The position numbers were made by a program, and so were the translations under genes. From an uncultured Planktomarina sp. (lineage in GTDB: Bacteria; Pseudomonadota; Alphaproteobacteria; Rhodobacterales; Rhodobacteraceae): a DNA stretch of 64,000 nucleotides. The number at the start of each line of letters is the position of its first letter. The first letter of the stretch is position 1. The stretch lies in contig CAJJBZ010000016.1 in the NCBI GenBank assembly GCA_905182535.1, positions 1-64,000 on the forward strand, given 5' to 3'. The notes beneath the pieces were generated by a model. That model searched no databases, was not told where the DNA came from, and saw only the letters and a list, made by a program, of their open reading frames with translations. Below are positions 1 to 11,100 of the stretch, one piece after another.

Positions 1-56
1 GCATGATAATGGCACACTCTTCAAAATTCATTCTCTAACCTGAAAGAGACCTATGC

Positions 57-1016
57 ATGTTCGACCTCAATAAATCACAGATTAAGGCGTTGTTTAATTT
101 TGACGCCGCCGTTGATTGCATAAAAGACGCTTATATAGCGTCCGCCAAAGGCTATGTGCAGACAGGTGAGGTGGTACATCTGAGCTTTCCCAAGACGAAC
201 GGTGATTGTCACGTAAAGTCAGGATACATTGCAGACACCACTAGCTACGTGATCAAGATCGCGTCTGGCTTTTATGACAATCCTTCAAAAGGGTTACCGT
301 CATCAAACGGTATGATGCTCGCTTTTTCTGCAGCAACCGGTGAACCCCTAGCTATTTTGCGGGACGAAGGCTGGTTAACAGATATGCGTACAGCTATTGG
401 TGGCGCATTGGCCACACGAGCTTTAGCCCGTTCGGATGCGACACAGGTGTTGATCATCGGCGCGGGCATTCAGGCACGGTTTCAGGCCACTTGCCTTGCT
501 AAATTGATGCCAGAACGGACATTGGGTTTTCATATATGGGGGCGCAACGCATTTGCTGCTCAAGCACTCACCACTGACCTAAATGACACCGGTCACAGCG
601 CTACAACAGCGTTAAATTTAGATGCAGCACTCGGTATTGCAGACATCATTATCACCACAACGACCGCCACCGAGCCTCTATTTGCCGATGGCTTGGTACG
701 CAGTGGTACCCATATCACCGCAATAGGGGCCGATTGCCCGGGAAAGCAAGAATTACCTACTAATTTGGTCACTGGTGCATCCTTGCGTGTCTGCGACATG
801 GTGCGCCAGTCCCTGAACCACGGGGAATTCCAAACCGCAAGTAGGGCCAATGCAAAACTACAAGTCATAGAGTTGGGCCATATTCTGTCAGGCGCACAGA
901 CCGGACGGATGCTAGAAGGTGACGTCACCGTCGTTGACCTCACGGGGATCGCCGCTCAAGACATCGCAATCACCCAAACCATCATTGACGCCGCCAAGCT
1001 CACCAACCACACTTAA
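57..1016 (+). CDS. Ornithine cyclodeaminase / mu-crystallin family protein
   Basis: A 319-residue NAD-dependent protein of the ornithine cyclodeaminase/mu-crystallin family. Members deaminate and cyclise ornithine, or reduce or dehydrogenate related imino and amino acids, in the cytosol. The Rossmann motif VLIIGAGIQA lies at residues 131-140. The lysine in VIKIASGF (about 67) and the arginine in DMRTAIGG (111) match the family's substrate-binding positions. Two ATGs (53 and 57) lie close together; the one at 57 keeps the frame and follows the purine-rich GAAAGAGA. The next gene starts 10 bases after the stop and is a threonine dehydratase-like enzyme. Such a pair occurs as eutC/eutB in ectoine clusters, but other ectoine genes are not adjacent, so the substrate is left open. 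It is distinct from the ocd gene at 37.6-38.7 kb. Confidence 0.85.
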   Translation: MFDLNKSQIKALFNFDAAVDCIKDAYIASAKGYVQTGEVVHLSFPKTNGDCHVKSGYIADTTSYVIKIASGFYDNPSKGLPSSNGMMLAFSAATGEPLAILRDEGWLTDMRTAIGGALATRALARSDATQVLIIGAGIQARFQATCLAKLMPERTLGFHIWGRNAFAAQALTTDLNDTGHSATTALNLDAALGIADIIITTTTATEPLFADGLVRSGTHITAIGADCPGKQELPTNLVTGASLRVCDMVRQSLNHGEFQTASRANAKLQVIELGHILSGAQTGRMLEGDVTVVDLTGIAAQDIAITQTIIDAAKLTNHT

Positions 1017-1026
1017 AGGATCTTCC

Positions 1027-1998
1027 ATGAAAATCTCCCCCACCGTACTTGAGCAGGCCGCCCTTTCCGTTGCCGCGCATCGCCGCATCAAACGCTGGTT
1101 GACTTTGACGCCCTGTATTCCTACACGGCTGTCCTTTGAGGATGATACGGGCCTTGTTTTCAAAGCTGAAAATTTCCAAAAAACTGGGTCATTTAAGTTT
1201 CGTGGTGCATTATCAAAGCTGACGTCACTTTCCACAGAGGTGCCTGCGATTACGGCATCCTCAGGCAACCATGGCTTGGCGCTTGCCACGGCGGCGCAGA
1301 TGACAGGCCATGATCTAACCGTAGTACTCCCCGAAACTGTTGCACTGGAAAAACTATCGCGAATTAAAGCACTTGGTGTTGAAACGATCCTGCATTCAAA
1401 TGATTCTGGCTTAGCCGAGCAGCACGCCCAGTTGTTAGCCAAGGAGCAAGGCAAAATCTATGTTTCACCATACAACGATCCACAGGTCATCGCAGGACAG
1501 GGCACCATTGCATTGGAATTGCTCGAACAGCTGCCGCGCCTTGATATTGTCTATGTCTCAATTGGCGGTGGCGGTTTAATTTCGGGGATTGGGGCGGTGC
1601 TCAAGGCGTTTTCGCCAGCCACCCGCGTTGTTGGTGTTAGTGCAATAAATTCGGCGGCTATGGCAGCTAGTATCAGGGCTGGGCATAATATTGAGGTCAC
1701 ACATTCCGATACACTGGCAGACGGTTGCGCAGGTGGTGTGGACACTAGATCAATCACACTACCACTGGGCATCGAGGTCATTGATGAATTGATAGATTGT
1801 TCCGAAGATCAGATTGCAGACGGGTTGCGGCATTTAGCGTGGACGGAGAAAATGCTCGTCGAAGGATCAGCTGGATTAGCACAGGCCGCATGGCAGGTTG
1901 ACGCATCAAACCGTAAAGGCAAAATAAGCGCAGTGATCTTATGTGGTGCTAATTTTGATCAAGACCGGATAGCTCCAATTATTGGCTCACTAAAATAA
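1027..1998 (+). CDS. Threonine/serine dehydratase-like PLP enzyme
   Basis: A 323-residue fold-type II pyridoxal-phosphate enzyme, probably a threonine/serine ammonia-lyase or hydroxy-amino-acid dehydratase. The PLP lysine is K57 in KTGSFKFRG. SSGNHGLALA is the family's substrate loop, and the glycine-rich phosphate-binding loop SIGGGGLISG follows at about 177. There is no C-terminal ACT domain, so it resembles a catabolic (TdcB-like or EutB-like) enzyme rather than biosynthetic IlvA. ATG 1027 was chosen because it follows AAAGGATCTTCC and because the reading frame upstream of it only overlaps the preceding gene. It forms an operon with the ornithine cyclodeaminase-family gene 10 bases upstream. 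The exact substrate cannot be read from the sequence. Confidence 0.85.
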   Translation: MKISPTVLEQAALSVAAHRRIKRWLTLTPCIPTRLSFEDDTGLVFKAENFQKTGSFKFRGALSKLTSLSTEVPAITASSGNHGLALATAAQMTGHDLTVVLPETVALEKLSRIKALGVETILHSNDSGLAEQHAQLLAKEQGKIYVSPYNDPQVIAGQGTIALELLEQLPRLDIVYVSIGGGGLISGIGAVLKAFSPATRVVGVSAINSAAMAASIRAGHNIEVTHSDTLADGCAGGVDTRSITLPLGIEVIDELIDCSEDQIADGLRHLAWTEKMLVEGSAGLAQAAWQVDASNRKGKISAVILCGANFDQDRIAPIIGSLK

Positions 1999-2015
1999 GT
2001 CTGTTGCGTAAAAAC

Positions 2016-2204
2016 TTAAAAGGTATGCTCAAAAAGAGGACTTGGGACTGCCCCTCTTACGCGTATCCGTCCATTAATTCCAAGATTATTGGCATTTACA
2101 CGATAACTTGAAAATACAGCCCAAAACATGAGACCAATGAACAAAAGGTGATGCAAAAAAATTGTTGAATACAGCATACTCCAGATCACAACAATAAGGG
2201 ACAT
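2016..2204 (-). CDS. Possible small hydrophobic protein (weak)
   Basis: A 62-codon frame in the 317-base gap between the dehydratase and the sbmA-like gene. Its N-terminal 35 residues are strongly hydrophobic and could form one membrane segment. I do not recognise the family, and no convincing ribosome binding site precedes the ATG. It may not be a gene. Nothing else was seen in the gap. Confidence 0.15.
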   Translation of the reverse strand: MSLIVVIWSMLYSTIFLHHLLFIGLMFWAVFSSYRVNANNLGINGRIRVRGAVPSPLFEHTF

Positions 2205-2315
2205 TTTAAAGTGGAAGAGATGAATAACCTAGGTTCGCAAAACGCTTGGCCTCCACAAAATCTAGCTAAAGAAACCTTTGTACTAAATCTATAGGCTGCT
2301 TAAACTATGCTGTTT

Positions 2316-3562
2316 TCAGTCTTCTTTCATTCCTCGTTCCAAAAACTCTTGATCCATTTTTGGCAATGTTTCGTCGTCTATGGTTGCTTCAAATGCTTGC
2401 AGTCTTTTATAAATTGAAATCAATTCAATTATAGATGTCCAAGACGCCACCAAAAACTGGAAGGATGATGCTACTTGGCCGAACGCGCGCAAAATTTGGT
2501 TCATTATTCCTAAAGTTATTCTGCCAGACACAATTGTGGGTATAAGAAAAACATATGCAATTACATTATCTGCTTGGAAGTACATATAGCGGAAAAGATT
2601 AAAATAAGTGTAGTGAATGTATATTCGAAAATAGTTTTTTCTAACGTTATCAAATAATTCTCTCAACTTAATAGGCTCAGCTCGAGACTCAGAGTCTTCA
2701 CCCAAAACCAATTCCTTTCGGAAAGCAGCCTCGACCCTTGATTTCTAAACTCTAGCCCAGGTAACTTTATTCCAGCAAATAGTAATATTAATGTACCAAA
2801 AATTGACCATACAATTGAGAGTGTAACCAATGGATATGGTATTGCCCCAAGTATTGGTAATGTTTCAACATGAACTGATAATGCTGCAAGAACAGGAAGA
2901 AATGCAATTAATGTCATAATTGAATCTACAAAGGCTACTCCTAGCCCTTCCATAATTGCAGCAAACCGCATGGTATCTTCTTGTATTCTTTGTGACGCAC
3001 CTTCAATGTGTCGAACTTGCTTCCATCGTGAAACGTAAAAATCATTCATTGTCGATCGCCATCTGAAAATAAAATGTGAAGTAAAGAACCTATTTCCAAT
3101 CATGAATGCGACATACGGAAATGCTATTGAACCAAAGACTATGAAGTGTCTGTAAAGGGTTTCTGCCTCTACCTCACTATTACCAGATAAGGCTTTTTGG
3201 ATATCATCGTAAAATGGTCCGTACCATGCATTAATTACAACAGAAACCTGAACAGATGCGTAGGACAGAAATATAAGGAGGGCTGAACCTAAAATAGACC
3301 AGTTCTGCCAATTATGTGGGCTGTAGATCCGCCAAGCAGAATAAAAAGCTAATGTTCCCAAAAGATAGTAAATATCAAACCAAAGGAATTCTGGCGTCAC
3401 AAAGTGCCCAAGTCCGATTACTGTGTTTTCATCTGATAATGCAAAACCTAACGCTTTTCCCAGGTTTTCACCCTGCGCGTACCAAACGCTTATTAAAACT
3501 GCTGACCAAACAATGGCCGAAAAAATGAATAGTTTGGGTTTCGGAAAAAAAGATTTAAACAT
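2316..3562 (-). CDS. sbmA: SbmA/BacA-family peptide antibiotic transporter, frameshifted
   Basis: An inner-membrane SbmA/BacA-type transporter, the proton-driven homodimer that imports proline-rich and other peptides and is needed by some alphaproteobacteria for host interaction or envelope lipid make-up. The N-terminus [12 protein letters not shown] and the C-terminal stretches [13 protein letters not shown] and [19 protein letters not shown] are typical. The reading frame breaks at about 2735: the first 270 residues end in LEFRNQ and the rest ([14 protein letters not shown] onward) is one frame over. Restoring one G in the GGG run at 2735-2737 gives a continuous protein of about 415 residues, close to the normal 400-410. 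The gene is monocistronic and AT-rich like its surroundings. Either the sequence has a one-base error here or the gene is recently inactivated. Confidence 0.85.
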
Positions 3563-3676
3563 TTATATAGTCCAATCCAATGAGGTTTATTAAAAGAACA
3601 GAATACAGCATAGACTAAAAACAGACTTTGTTAGATAGAAGCGTAGCGTATGATCTCACGAAGAAAAAGGTTCAAT

Positions 3677-4105
3677 ATGTCAAATTGGTTGTATCAGGTC
3701 AGGCTAAAATTATCGAAGGAACTGTCAAATGCCTTACGAACAAATCAGCCTTCAACACGCGCAGATCAAATTAGAACGATTGCGTCTAGCCATAACATGA
3801 CCCTTGTCTGTACTTTCGATGCATTTCAAGAGTACTGCAACGAAGCTGAACTAAATGGGACCCAAAGTTATCCACTATATGAGTGGACCAAAGCGGTTAT
3901 CAAAGATCCTATCAAGAAACAGAAACACACAAAATCATTCGCATTCTATTTGGGTCTTGAACAGGTTTATGAAAAGAGTGTTGCAACGGCTATACAGCTT
4001 GAAATCGAGGCAATAAAAGACCAACAAGATATTTTAGAGATTACGTTAATTGACTCAAACCCTCAAAACAATCCGCAACCACCACAAAGTCCATCCACAG
4101 AATGA
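3677..4105 (+). CDS. Hypothetical protein
   Basis: A 142-residue soluble protein that I do not recognise. ATG 3677 (MSNWLYQVRLKLS) is preferred over the in-frame ATG at 3650 because AGAAAAAGG sits six bases upstream of it. The middle contains a run of lysines (DPIKKQKHTKS), a helical segment follows, and the C-terminus is low complexity (NPQNNPQPPQSPSTE), suggesting a disordered tail. No signal peptide or membrane segment is visible. It stands alone, divergent from the sbmA-like gene. Confidence 0.55.
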   Translation: MSNWLYQVRLKLSKELSNALRTNQPSTRADQIRTIASSHNMTLVCTFDAFQEYCNEAELNGTQSYPLYEWTKAVIKDPIKKQKHTKSFAFYLGLEQVYEKSVATAIQLEIEAIKDQQDILEITLIDSNPQNNPQPPQSPSTE

Positions 4106-4735
4106 GGTCAACGTTGAAACTGATATTGGCAACACGTGAGCTTTGTATTTCAGGGAACTTATTTTACTGATGGGTTAGCTAAAAGCCTAACTTCTTATAA
4201 GCTCATGGCCAATGTCTCAATCTGTTCATACATAATCGTACTACTAGGTGATCGGGAATCCTAGTCTGTAAAATAGGAATCCCCCAGAAGCATAAATTAG
4301 AGAGTGACGAATTGAAATTGACGCATGCTATTGGATGAACGAAGTGGCTTCAGAGCTAGCTGGTGGGTAAGATGCTGATGCATTAGGTGGTGTCTAGGCA
4401 CAAAGGGCAAATTAACTATCCGGCTAATTTGCTTTCATTATTTTTCCAAGCAGGGTGGTGGTCTTCTGCCAAACCAATTTTTCAATACCCCGAGATTCCA
4501 ATACCCGGAGATATAGGCATCTTGTTTTGGTAAGCCTTTTCCAGTGGCTAAACTGTAACAATTGTTTAATTAGACCACTCTCGCCCACAATACAGGTTTG
4601 AACGATGCCTTTTTGCCAATCTATTTCTTTCAAGAAGGATAATTGGGCGGTGGATGTAGTCCCAGCGGCATAATATAATTCACAATCCACCCACAACTCC
4701 AGAACTGCGCCTATATTTTGGTATCAAAGGTACAA
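4106..4735. other. Intergenic region, no supported gene
   Basis: A 630-base AT-rich stretch between the hypothetical gene and the cupin gene. A 90-codon frame on the minus strand (4424-4696) opens only with TTG, has no ribosome binding site and resembles no family known to me. I see no repeat array, RNA gene or clear terminator. Confidence 0.4.
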
Positions 4736-5143
4736 CTACCCATCGTTAGTGAGGCAGTAGTCATCGTCTGATACTTTTTCCAGCCAGTCGGCCACTTGTC
4801 CATTCAGCGCTTCCTGGATGGCTATGTGAGCCATGCCGTTGCCTACAGTTGCCCCATGCCAGTGTTCTTCGCCCGGTGGTATCCAGACGGTATCACCAGC
4901 CTTAATGACCTGTGGTGTCTCGTTTCTTAGCCCAACAAGGCCAATACCCTTAACCACATATAAAGTTTGTCCGAGTGGGTGCGTGTGCCATGCAGTGCGC
5001 GCTCCTGGTTCAAACGTCACATTCAATGCCCGAACTCTAGCCGGCTTAGGTGCTTCGATGATAGGATCTTGCCAAACAGTACCAGTGAACCAGTCTGAAG
5101 ATGCTTTTTTAGTGGGCTGTGACCCAGATTTTATTATTTCCAT
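4736..5143 (-). CDS. Cupin-domain protein (mandelonitrile lyase / quercetinase-like)
   Basis: A 135-residue single-domain cupin. Cupin motif 1 is visible as GARTAWHTHPLGQTLYVVKG (two metal-binding histidines, with Gln in place of the usual Glu) and motif 2 as GDTVWIPPGEEHWHG (third histidine). The size and N-terminus resemble manganese cupins annotated as (R)-mandelonitrile lyase-like or carboxymuconolactone-linked proteins. The start at 5143 follows AAGGAGAGAAAT; an upstream in-frame ATG at 5200 lacks such a site. It is divergent from the FAD monooxygenase at 5444, so the two may act in one aromatic or hydroxylation pathway, but the substrate is unknown. Confidence 0.8.
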   Translation of the reverse strand: MEIIKSGSQPTKKASSDWFTGTVWQDPIIEAPKPARVRALNVTFEPGARTAWHTHPLGQTLYVVKGIGLVGLRNETPQVIKAGDTVWIPPGEEHWHGATVGNGMAHIAIQEALNGQVADWLEKVSDDDYCLTNDG

Positions 5144-5293
5144 ATTTCTCTCCTTGAGACCAAGTAACGACAGCATTGTGCTATCCGTCAAGAAAAACAA
5201 CTAACTAGGCCAAATACTCTCCAAGTATACCTATTTTGGGGGTACAGTTTGGACTATGGACATCTTGGTACGCCCACATTGCCTTTTGAAAAA

Positions 5294-5322
5294 TTGGCAA
5301 CACACTTTTATTTTGTTAAATA
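5294..5322 (+). promoter_or_regulatory. Candidate sigma-70 promoter for the FAD monooxygenase gene
   Basis: TTGGCA (5294-5299) and TAAATA (5317-5322) are separated by 17 bases in the divergent region between the cupin gene and the monooxygenase gene, about 120 bases before the latter's start. Apart from this candidate, nothing else was seen in the 300-base gap 5144-5443. Confidence 0.3.
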
Positions 5323-5443
5323 TACACACAAAGATGAAGCATGCTTCCGTCAAAATTAGTCCTATGCACTTGGCAAATCTATGAAAACGTGGCTGAACTA
5401 AGGCTCAGAAAATTACATGACTCGACCATTAAGGAGGCAGGCC

Positions 5444-6653
5444 ATGCATTCAAAAGCCATTATTGTTGGTTCTGGCATAGGGGGTTTGAGTGCTGCAATT
5501 TGTTTGCGTTTGATTGGCTGGCGGGTTCGCGTTTTAGAGCAAGCCACTGAAATCACAGAGGTTGGTGCTGGCGTGCAAATCAGCCCTAACGGAGTTAAAG
5601 TTCTTGAACAAATAGGCGTAATGCCTCTTTTGGACACCGTCCTTTTTGAGCCCGACACCATTGAAATTAGAATGGGCATATCAGGTAAAAAAATATTAGA
5701 AATTCCCATGAAAGGGTTAGCTATAGATCGCTGGGGAGCACAGTATATCCAAATCCACCGGGCAGATTTAATTTCAGCCTTAACCGCGAGATTGTCTCAA
5801 CTACAACCAAATGCGATTCAGACAGGCGCAAAAGTGGTGTCATACAAACATATCCCGTGTGGAACAGAAGTGACGAAGGCCGATAACACCAAGGAGCGTG
5901 CCAACCTAGTAATTGGCGCCGATGGTATCCACTCTGTAATCCGCAACCAAATGCTAGGCCCAGATATGGCAAGGTTTACTGGAAATGTGGCGTGGAGGGC
6001 CTTGGTTCCTTTAGCGCTTCTCGGAGATATAGCCCCACCGCCAACCGGCTGCATCTGGGCTGGCCGTAAAAGGCATGCGGTTACAACCCGCGTTCGAGCC
6101 GGGAGTATTGTTAATTTTGTAGGTATTATCGAACAATCAGACTGGCAAAAAGAAGGATGGAAAGTCGAAGGTCTCAAGCAGGACGCCTTGACAGATTTTG
6201 CAGGCTGGGACCAACGGGTCTTAAACGTTATCAAACAAGCCGAAACATTACATAAATGGGCATTATTTGACCGAAAACCACTACCATATTGGCATCAAAA
6301 ACATGTTGTATTGCTAGGTGATGCCGCACATCCAATGTTACCCTCAATGGCCCAAGGAGCTGTGCAGTCCATTGAGGATGCGTACATGCTGGCCCAATGC
6401 CTTGAAGAGGCTGAGGACGATACCATTCCAAATTCCAGCGCTAACTACTTTGCTAAACGGATCAAACGAGTGACACGGGTTCAACAGGTTTCAGCCCAGA
6501 ATTTACGTCTATTTGCCGAGTTCCTCAATACCTGCACAAATTTTATCTTATGTGCCAATGTGGCTTGTTGGAAAGTTAGCTCCAGGCTTGGTTCAGAAGC
6601 AAAATGATTGGCTTTATGGCAAAGTGTTCGAACCGCTCAAAAAATCAAAGTAA
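5444..6653 (+). CDS. FAD-dependent aromatic monooxygenase (salicylate hydroxylase-like), frameshifted
   Basis: A class A flavoprotein hydroxylase of the salicylate / 3-hydroxybenzoate 6-hydroxylase type, using NAD(P)H and oxygen on a ring substrate. FAD motifs are present in order: GSGIGGLSAA at the N-terminus, GADGIHSVIR in the middle, and LLGDAAHPMLPSMAQGA. The start at 5444 follows AAGGAGG. In the main frame the protein ends at 6607, but the family's C-terminus (VGKLAPGLVQKQNDWLYG) is present one frame over up to a stop at 6653. One extra base at about 6520-6545 therefore breaks the gene, and the corrected length is about 402 residues. It pairs divergently with the cupin gene. The substrate is not readable. 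Confidence 0.85.
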
Positions 6654-6919
6654 CTTTAGTCCACAGCCCGAACTTTTGAATATTAGACAACCCTTTCTAT
6701 TGAACTGTGATCTTTTAGGTTTAAAAATCTCGTCCACACTTCCATGCAGCGCCCAAGTGATCTATCAGCCAAAAAATATCGTATAAGAAACATATGCGGT
6801 TTGAAAATAAAAAATTGTGACGTTTTCATTAAATCTAAATGCGAAATTAACCAGCTAGACAATTGAAAGCTAAGACCGACCGACGGGACAACACTTAAAT
6901 TCAAATACACGAGGGTAAA

Positions 6920-8170
6920 TTGAAAAACATTTTGGGATATATTGGCGTAGGACTTCGTGAACTGTTTTGGATAGTTATTGCAGGCGTAGTAATTTTTGGT
7001 GGGATCGCAGGCTTTAAGTATCTGGGAGAAAATCGTGAGGTAGTTGAGGTAAAATCCGTCTCAAGGCCCATTACTTTAGTCAAGACCATAGACCTTAACC
7101 CCATCAACGCTCCATTGCCAATCCGAGGCGAAGGATTTGTTCAACCTTTTCGTATTGCAAGTTTAGCCAGCCAAGTCGGAGGCCAAGTTGTAAAATTGCA
7201 CCCAGCTATTACGGAGCGTGGTATTTTCAAGATGGGTGACGTTTTGGTACGGCTCGACGACAGCGCGGAGCGAGCGATTCTTACTCAGACAATCGCAAAT
7301 ATAGAGGGTACTCAGGCGCGCCTGGATCTTAATGCACTCTTACTCGAAAGGACGGAAGCTTTGAGGGCCAGTGGCACAACGAGCCAAGCCTCACTTGATC
7401 AAGTAAGAAGCCAAAAGGCTGAGCTAGCTGCAAGCCTTAATAGCCTCCAAGCATCTAAAAAATCAGCAGAAGTCGCTTTAAACCGGAAGGTAGTCAAAGC
7501 TCCTTTTAATGGCTCAGTGCTATCTAAGTCAGTGGAAATCGGAACAGTCGTGAACGGAGGTCAATCAATTGCAGAAATTTTTACACAAGATAGAATGGAG
7601 ATTAACGTACCAGTGCGTGAAGCCGACGCTGCGCTGATCCCAGGCCTGTTTTCAGGCGCAGCTCCAATCGCTACAGTAAGTATCAAGTTTGCAGGAAAAA
7701 CGTTTTTATGGGCTGCAAATGTGTCCCGAGTAGCGCCAAACCTTGACGTTCGCACTAGAACGCTGGCAGTCACCGTTGAATTGACCGATATTGCTGCTAT
7801 TGGGACACAGCGAGACGAAACTCTGGCTTCAGGGGCACCGCCAGCTATGATCAATTCTTTTGCCAAAGTTGTGATTCAGGGCATACATCCAGACGATACT
7901 TTCCCAATACCATCGACCGCGCTGCACGCTGGCAAGTATTTATGGCTATTTGCCCCGTCCGATACTAACGGCGGGATTTTGAGAGTTTTGGAAGCCGAAC
8001 TGATCCATGTGGATGGCGAAACTTCGTACGTAACAATCAAAACTCTGCCGGCAAAGTCACGATTGATCACCACAGCACTTTTAACCGCTCAAGAGGGTAT
8101 GCGACTGCAGGACGTGAGAGATGAATTGTTAAATACACCAACACAGTTGGAGCAAGTCGCAGATGAATAA
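6920..8170 (+). CDS. RND efflux periplasmic adaptor (membrane fusion protein)
   Basis: A 416-residue HlyD/AcrA-type adaptor linking an inner-membrane RND pump to an outer-membrane channel. One N-terminal membrane segment (about residues 8-30) is followed by a periplasmic body: the first lipoyl half with GGQVVKLHPAI, a coiled-coil hairpin rich in Ala/Leu/Glu (about 115-190), the second lipoyl half (VVKAPFNGSVL), then beta-barrel and membrane-proximal domains. The start codon is TTG at 6920, preceded by GAGGGTAAA; no in-frame ATG fits. Its stop overlaps the pump gene's ATG by 8 bases, so translation is coupled. No outer-membrane channel gene lies nearby, so a TolC-like protein encoded elsewhere is presumably used. 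Confidence 0.85.
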   Translation: MKNILGYIGVGLRELFWIVIAGVVIFGGIAGFKYLGENREVVEVKSVSRPITLVKTIDLNPINAPLPIRGEGFVQPFRIASLASQVGGQVVKLHPAITERGIFKMGDVLVRLDDSAERAILTQTIANIEGTQARLDLNALLLERTEALRASGTTSQASLDQVRSQKAELAASLNSLQASKKSAEVALNRKVVKAPFNGSVLSKSVEIGTVVNGGQSIAEIFTQDRMEINVPVREADAALIPGLFSGAAPIATVSIKFAGKTFLWAANVSRVAPNLDVRTRTLAVTVELTDIAAIGTQRDETLASGAPPAMINSFAKVVIQGIHPDDTFPIPSTALHAGKYLWLFAPSDTNGGILRVLEAELIHVDGETSYVTIKTLPAKSRLITTALLTAQEGMRLQDVRDELLNTPTQLEQVADE

Positions 8171-11100
8171 TATTGTTAAATGGATGGCAGAACATCCAGT
8201 CGCGGCCAATTTGATCACCATGTTTGTAGTGGCCTTGGGCGCACTTAGCGCCATTCAAATGCCACAGAAAACTTTTCCTGACTTCACATTGGACGCTGTC
8301 AGCGTGTCTGTCGGCTATCCCCGGAGCCTCACCAATTGAGATTCAAGCTAGTATAGTTAGACCTATCGAGGATCAGCTGTCTGGAATAGACGGAATTGAC
8401 AGTATTACAGCAACAATTAGCGAAGGGAGAGGCAGTGTATCTGTGTCTTTTCTACGCGGGGAAGATATCAAGGCAAAACTAGATGAGATCAAAACCGAAG
8501 TTGATCGAATTAGAGTGTTTCCAGTCGATTCAGGTGAGCCTTCAGTTTTGCAGGCTAATAACAATTCGCGGGTCCTCGAAATAGCATTGCATGGTGATGC
8601 CACGGAAGCCGTTTTGAAAGAAGTGGCGGAACGTCTTAAAGATGAACTTGTTGCATTAAAGTCCATCTCTTACGTAGAGATTGGAAGTACTCGCGACTAC
8701 GAAGTGTCAATTGAGGTATCGCGCGATACTTTGCGCGCCTATGGCATCACTATCGCGGAGGTAGCGCAGGTAATTGGTCAAAGTTCACTGGAATTACCAG
8801 GCGGGTCTATCGAAACAGATACCGTTGCCATTCCAATCAGGACTACAGGTAGAAACTATACCCAAAGTGACTTTGAAAATATTGTCATTCGCACTAATGC
8901 AGATGGCGGCCGAGTATATCTCCGCGATATTGCCAATGTGATTGATGGCTTTGAAGATACTAACCTTTCAGCAAAATTTAATGGTGAAACAGCGGTATCA
9001 ATCAATGTATTCCGTGTTGGTGACGAACAAGTTTTGGCGATTGTTAGTGAAGCAATAAGCTATCTCAACTCCGAATTTCGTCCCAGTCTGGAAGATGGTA
9101 TAGACACCACTATTTGGCAAAATGAAGCTACAAATTTACAAGATCGAATTGACCTTTTGGTGAAGAACGCCGCAATTGGCCTCTTTTTGGTAATCCTTTG
9201 TTTAGCATTATTTTTAGATATTAGATTGGCTTTTTGGTCAGCTGTCGGCATTGGGGTCTCCTTCACAGCCACTTTTGCGATCATGGGTGCACTTGGAATG
9301 TCGATCAATATGATTTCACTGTTTGGCTTTATTTTAGCAATTGGGATCGTAGTTGATAATGCAATTGTGGTTAGTGAAAATATCTACACCAATAGTGAAA
9401 AAGGCATGACTACCATGCAAGCCGCAGTAAAAGGTACACAGCGGATTGCAATTCCAGTAGTTTTCTCAGCGCTCACAACCATTGTTGCATTCTGGCCACT
9501 TACACAGTTGCCGGGAACTTTGGGAAAGTTCCTAACAGATATTCCATGTTGTAGTTATGATTGTTTTGAGCCTGTCTTTATTACAGGCACTCATAATACT
9601 GCCACGCAACTTATCCAGCTTGGACGTCTCACCAAGCTATAGCCCCAATCTGGTTTTTCGAACACTCAATGTGATACGGGCAATTGTTGATAAGGTATTG
9701 CAGTGGTTTATTCATGTGCCGCTGGATGCCGTTCTGCGCTTCACCACTAAAGGCTTTGCTATCATGATCCCAATAGCCTGCTCTGTGGCACTTATGATCG
9801 TGACAGTTGGGCTATTATCCTTTGGGTACGTAAAATTTAATTTTTTTCCATCCATTGATGGTTACTTTGTAAGAGCAAGCATTCAGATGAATGACGGCAC
9901 CACCTTCGAGATGACTCAGAAAGTTGCTGAAGAAGTTAGGGATGCAGCTCGACGCGCTGGGGCCAATATCCAAAACAAGCTGCCTCAATCCGCGCCTGCC
10001 GTAATCGTGGGTGTCAATATGGTTGTAGGCCAAGGTATTGCTGGGGGCGGTCCAGAAGGAGGGGACGCCGCCGGTGGAGCCACTATCGCCAATGTAGTAG
10101 TACAGATCACCGACCCTACGTTACGCGATTGGAAAACTACCGAATTTGAAGACACCTGGCGCGCAGCAATTGGCCCTGTGGCTTCAGTTAAATCTCTCAC
10201 AGTTACTGCAGAACTCATTGGCGCAGGCGATGCGGTAGCGATTGAACTTTCGTTACCAGATGGGCAAGATATAACTCCGGTAGTAGACGACTTGCGAGAA
10301 GCATTGCGTAAGATCCCTGGCTTATTTTCCATTAGAGATGATAATTCAGCAGGACGCTTAGAATATCGCTTGGCACTGCGCGAAGAAGCACGCCTATACG
10401 GCGTGACATTATCTGATTTAGCCAATCAGACGCGTGCTGGTTTCTTTGGATTAGAGGCAACTAGCGTGCAGCGTGGTGCAGACAATGTGGCTGTAATGGT
10501 GCGATACCCTAAAAGTGAACGTAACAGCCTGTCAGACTTAATGTCCACGTGGATTACCACACCCAGCGGCGATCAAATTCCCCTTAACACAGTTGCCAGG
10601 ATCGAAGAGGGGCAATCACCCGCGCAAATCTTACGCCGAAATGGCCGGCAGGTCACAACACTAACCGCAGAACTAGACATTGCAGTAGCCACAAGCTCCG
10701 AGGTGAATGAAGTAATTGAGGCAGACATACTACCAGTCTTAATTAAAAAATACAGTAATCTAATCGTCAAAGCCGGTGGCGAGCAGCGCCAACAATCCGA
10801 TGCACAATCAGCCCTTAGCCAAGCCCTGGGTATTGCATTATTCGTAATTTTTGCTCTTTTGGCCTTAGTATTTCGATCTTACGTGCAGCCCATTGTAGTG
10901 ATGTCTGCGATCCCCTTAGGTTTGATTGGGGCAGTAACTGGCCATTACATAATGGGCATACCACTAACAATCCTATCTATTTTTGGGATAATAGGGCTGG
11001 CTGGCGTCGTGATCAACAATTCACTGGTCATGGTCGATGTTTTTAATGAACATATTAAGGGCGGTATGGCCGTGCGTGAAGCAGTAATTTTGGGCACTAA

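Noticed and set aside
912-1454. 180-codon antisense frame
   Set aside because: Lies opposite the clearly recognised dehydratase gene and has no family features; a shadow frame.
4424-4696. 90-codon frame on the minus strand
   Set aside because: Opens only with TTG, has no ribosome binding site, and its translation resembles no known family; likely chance in AT-rich intergenic DNA.
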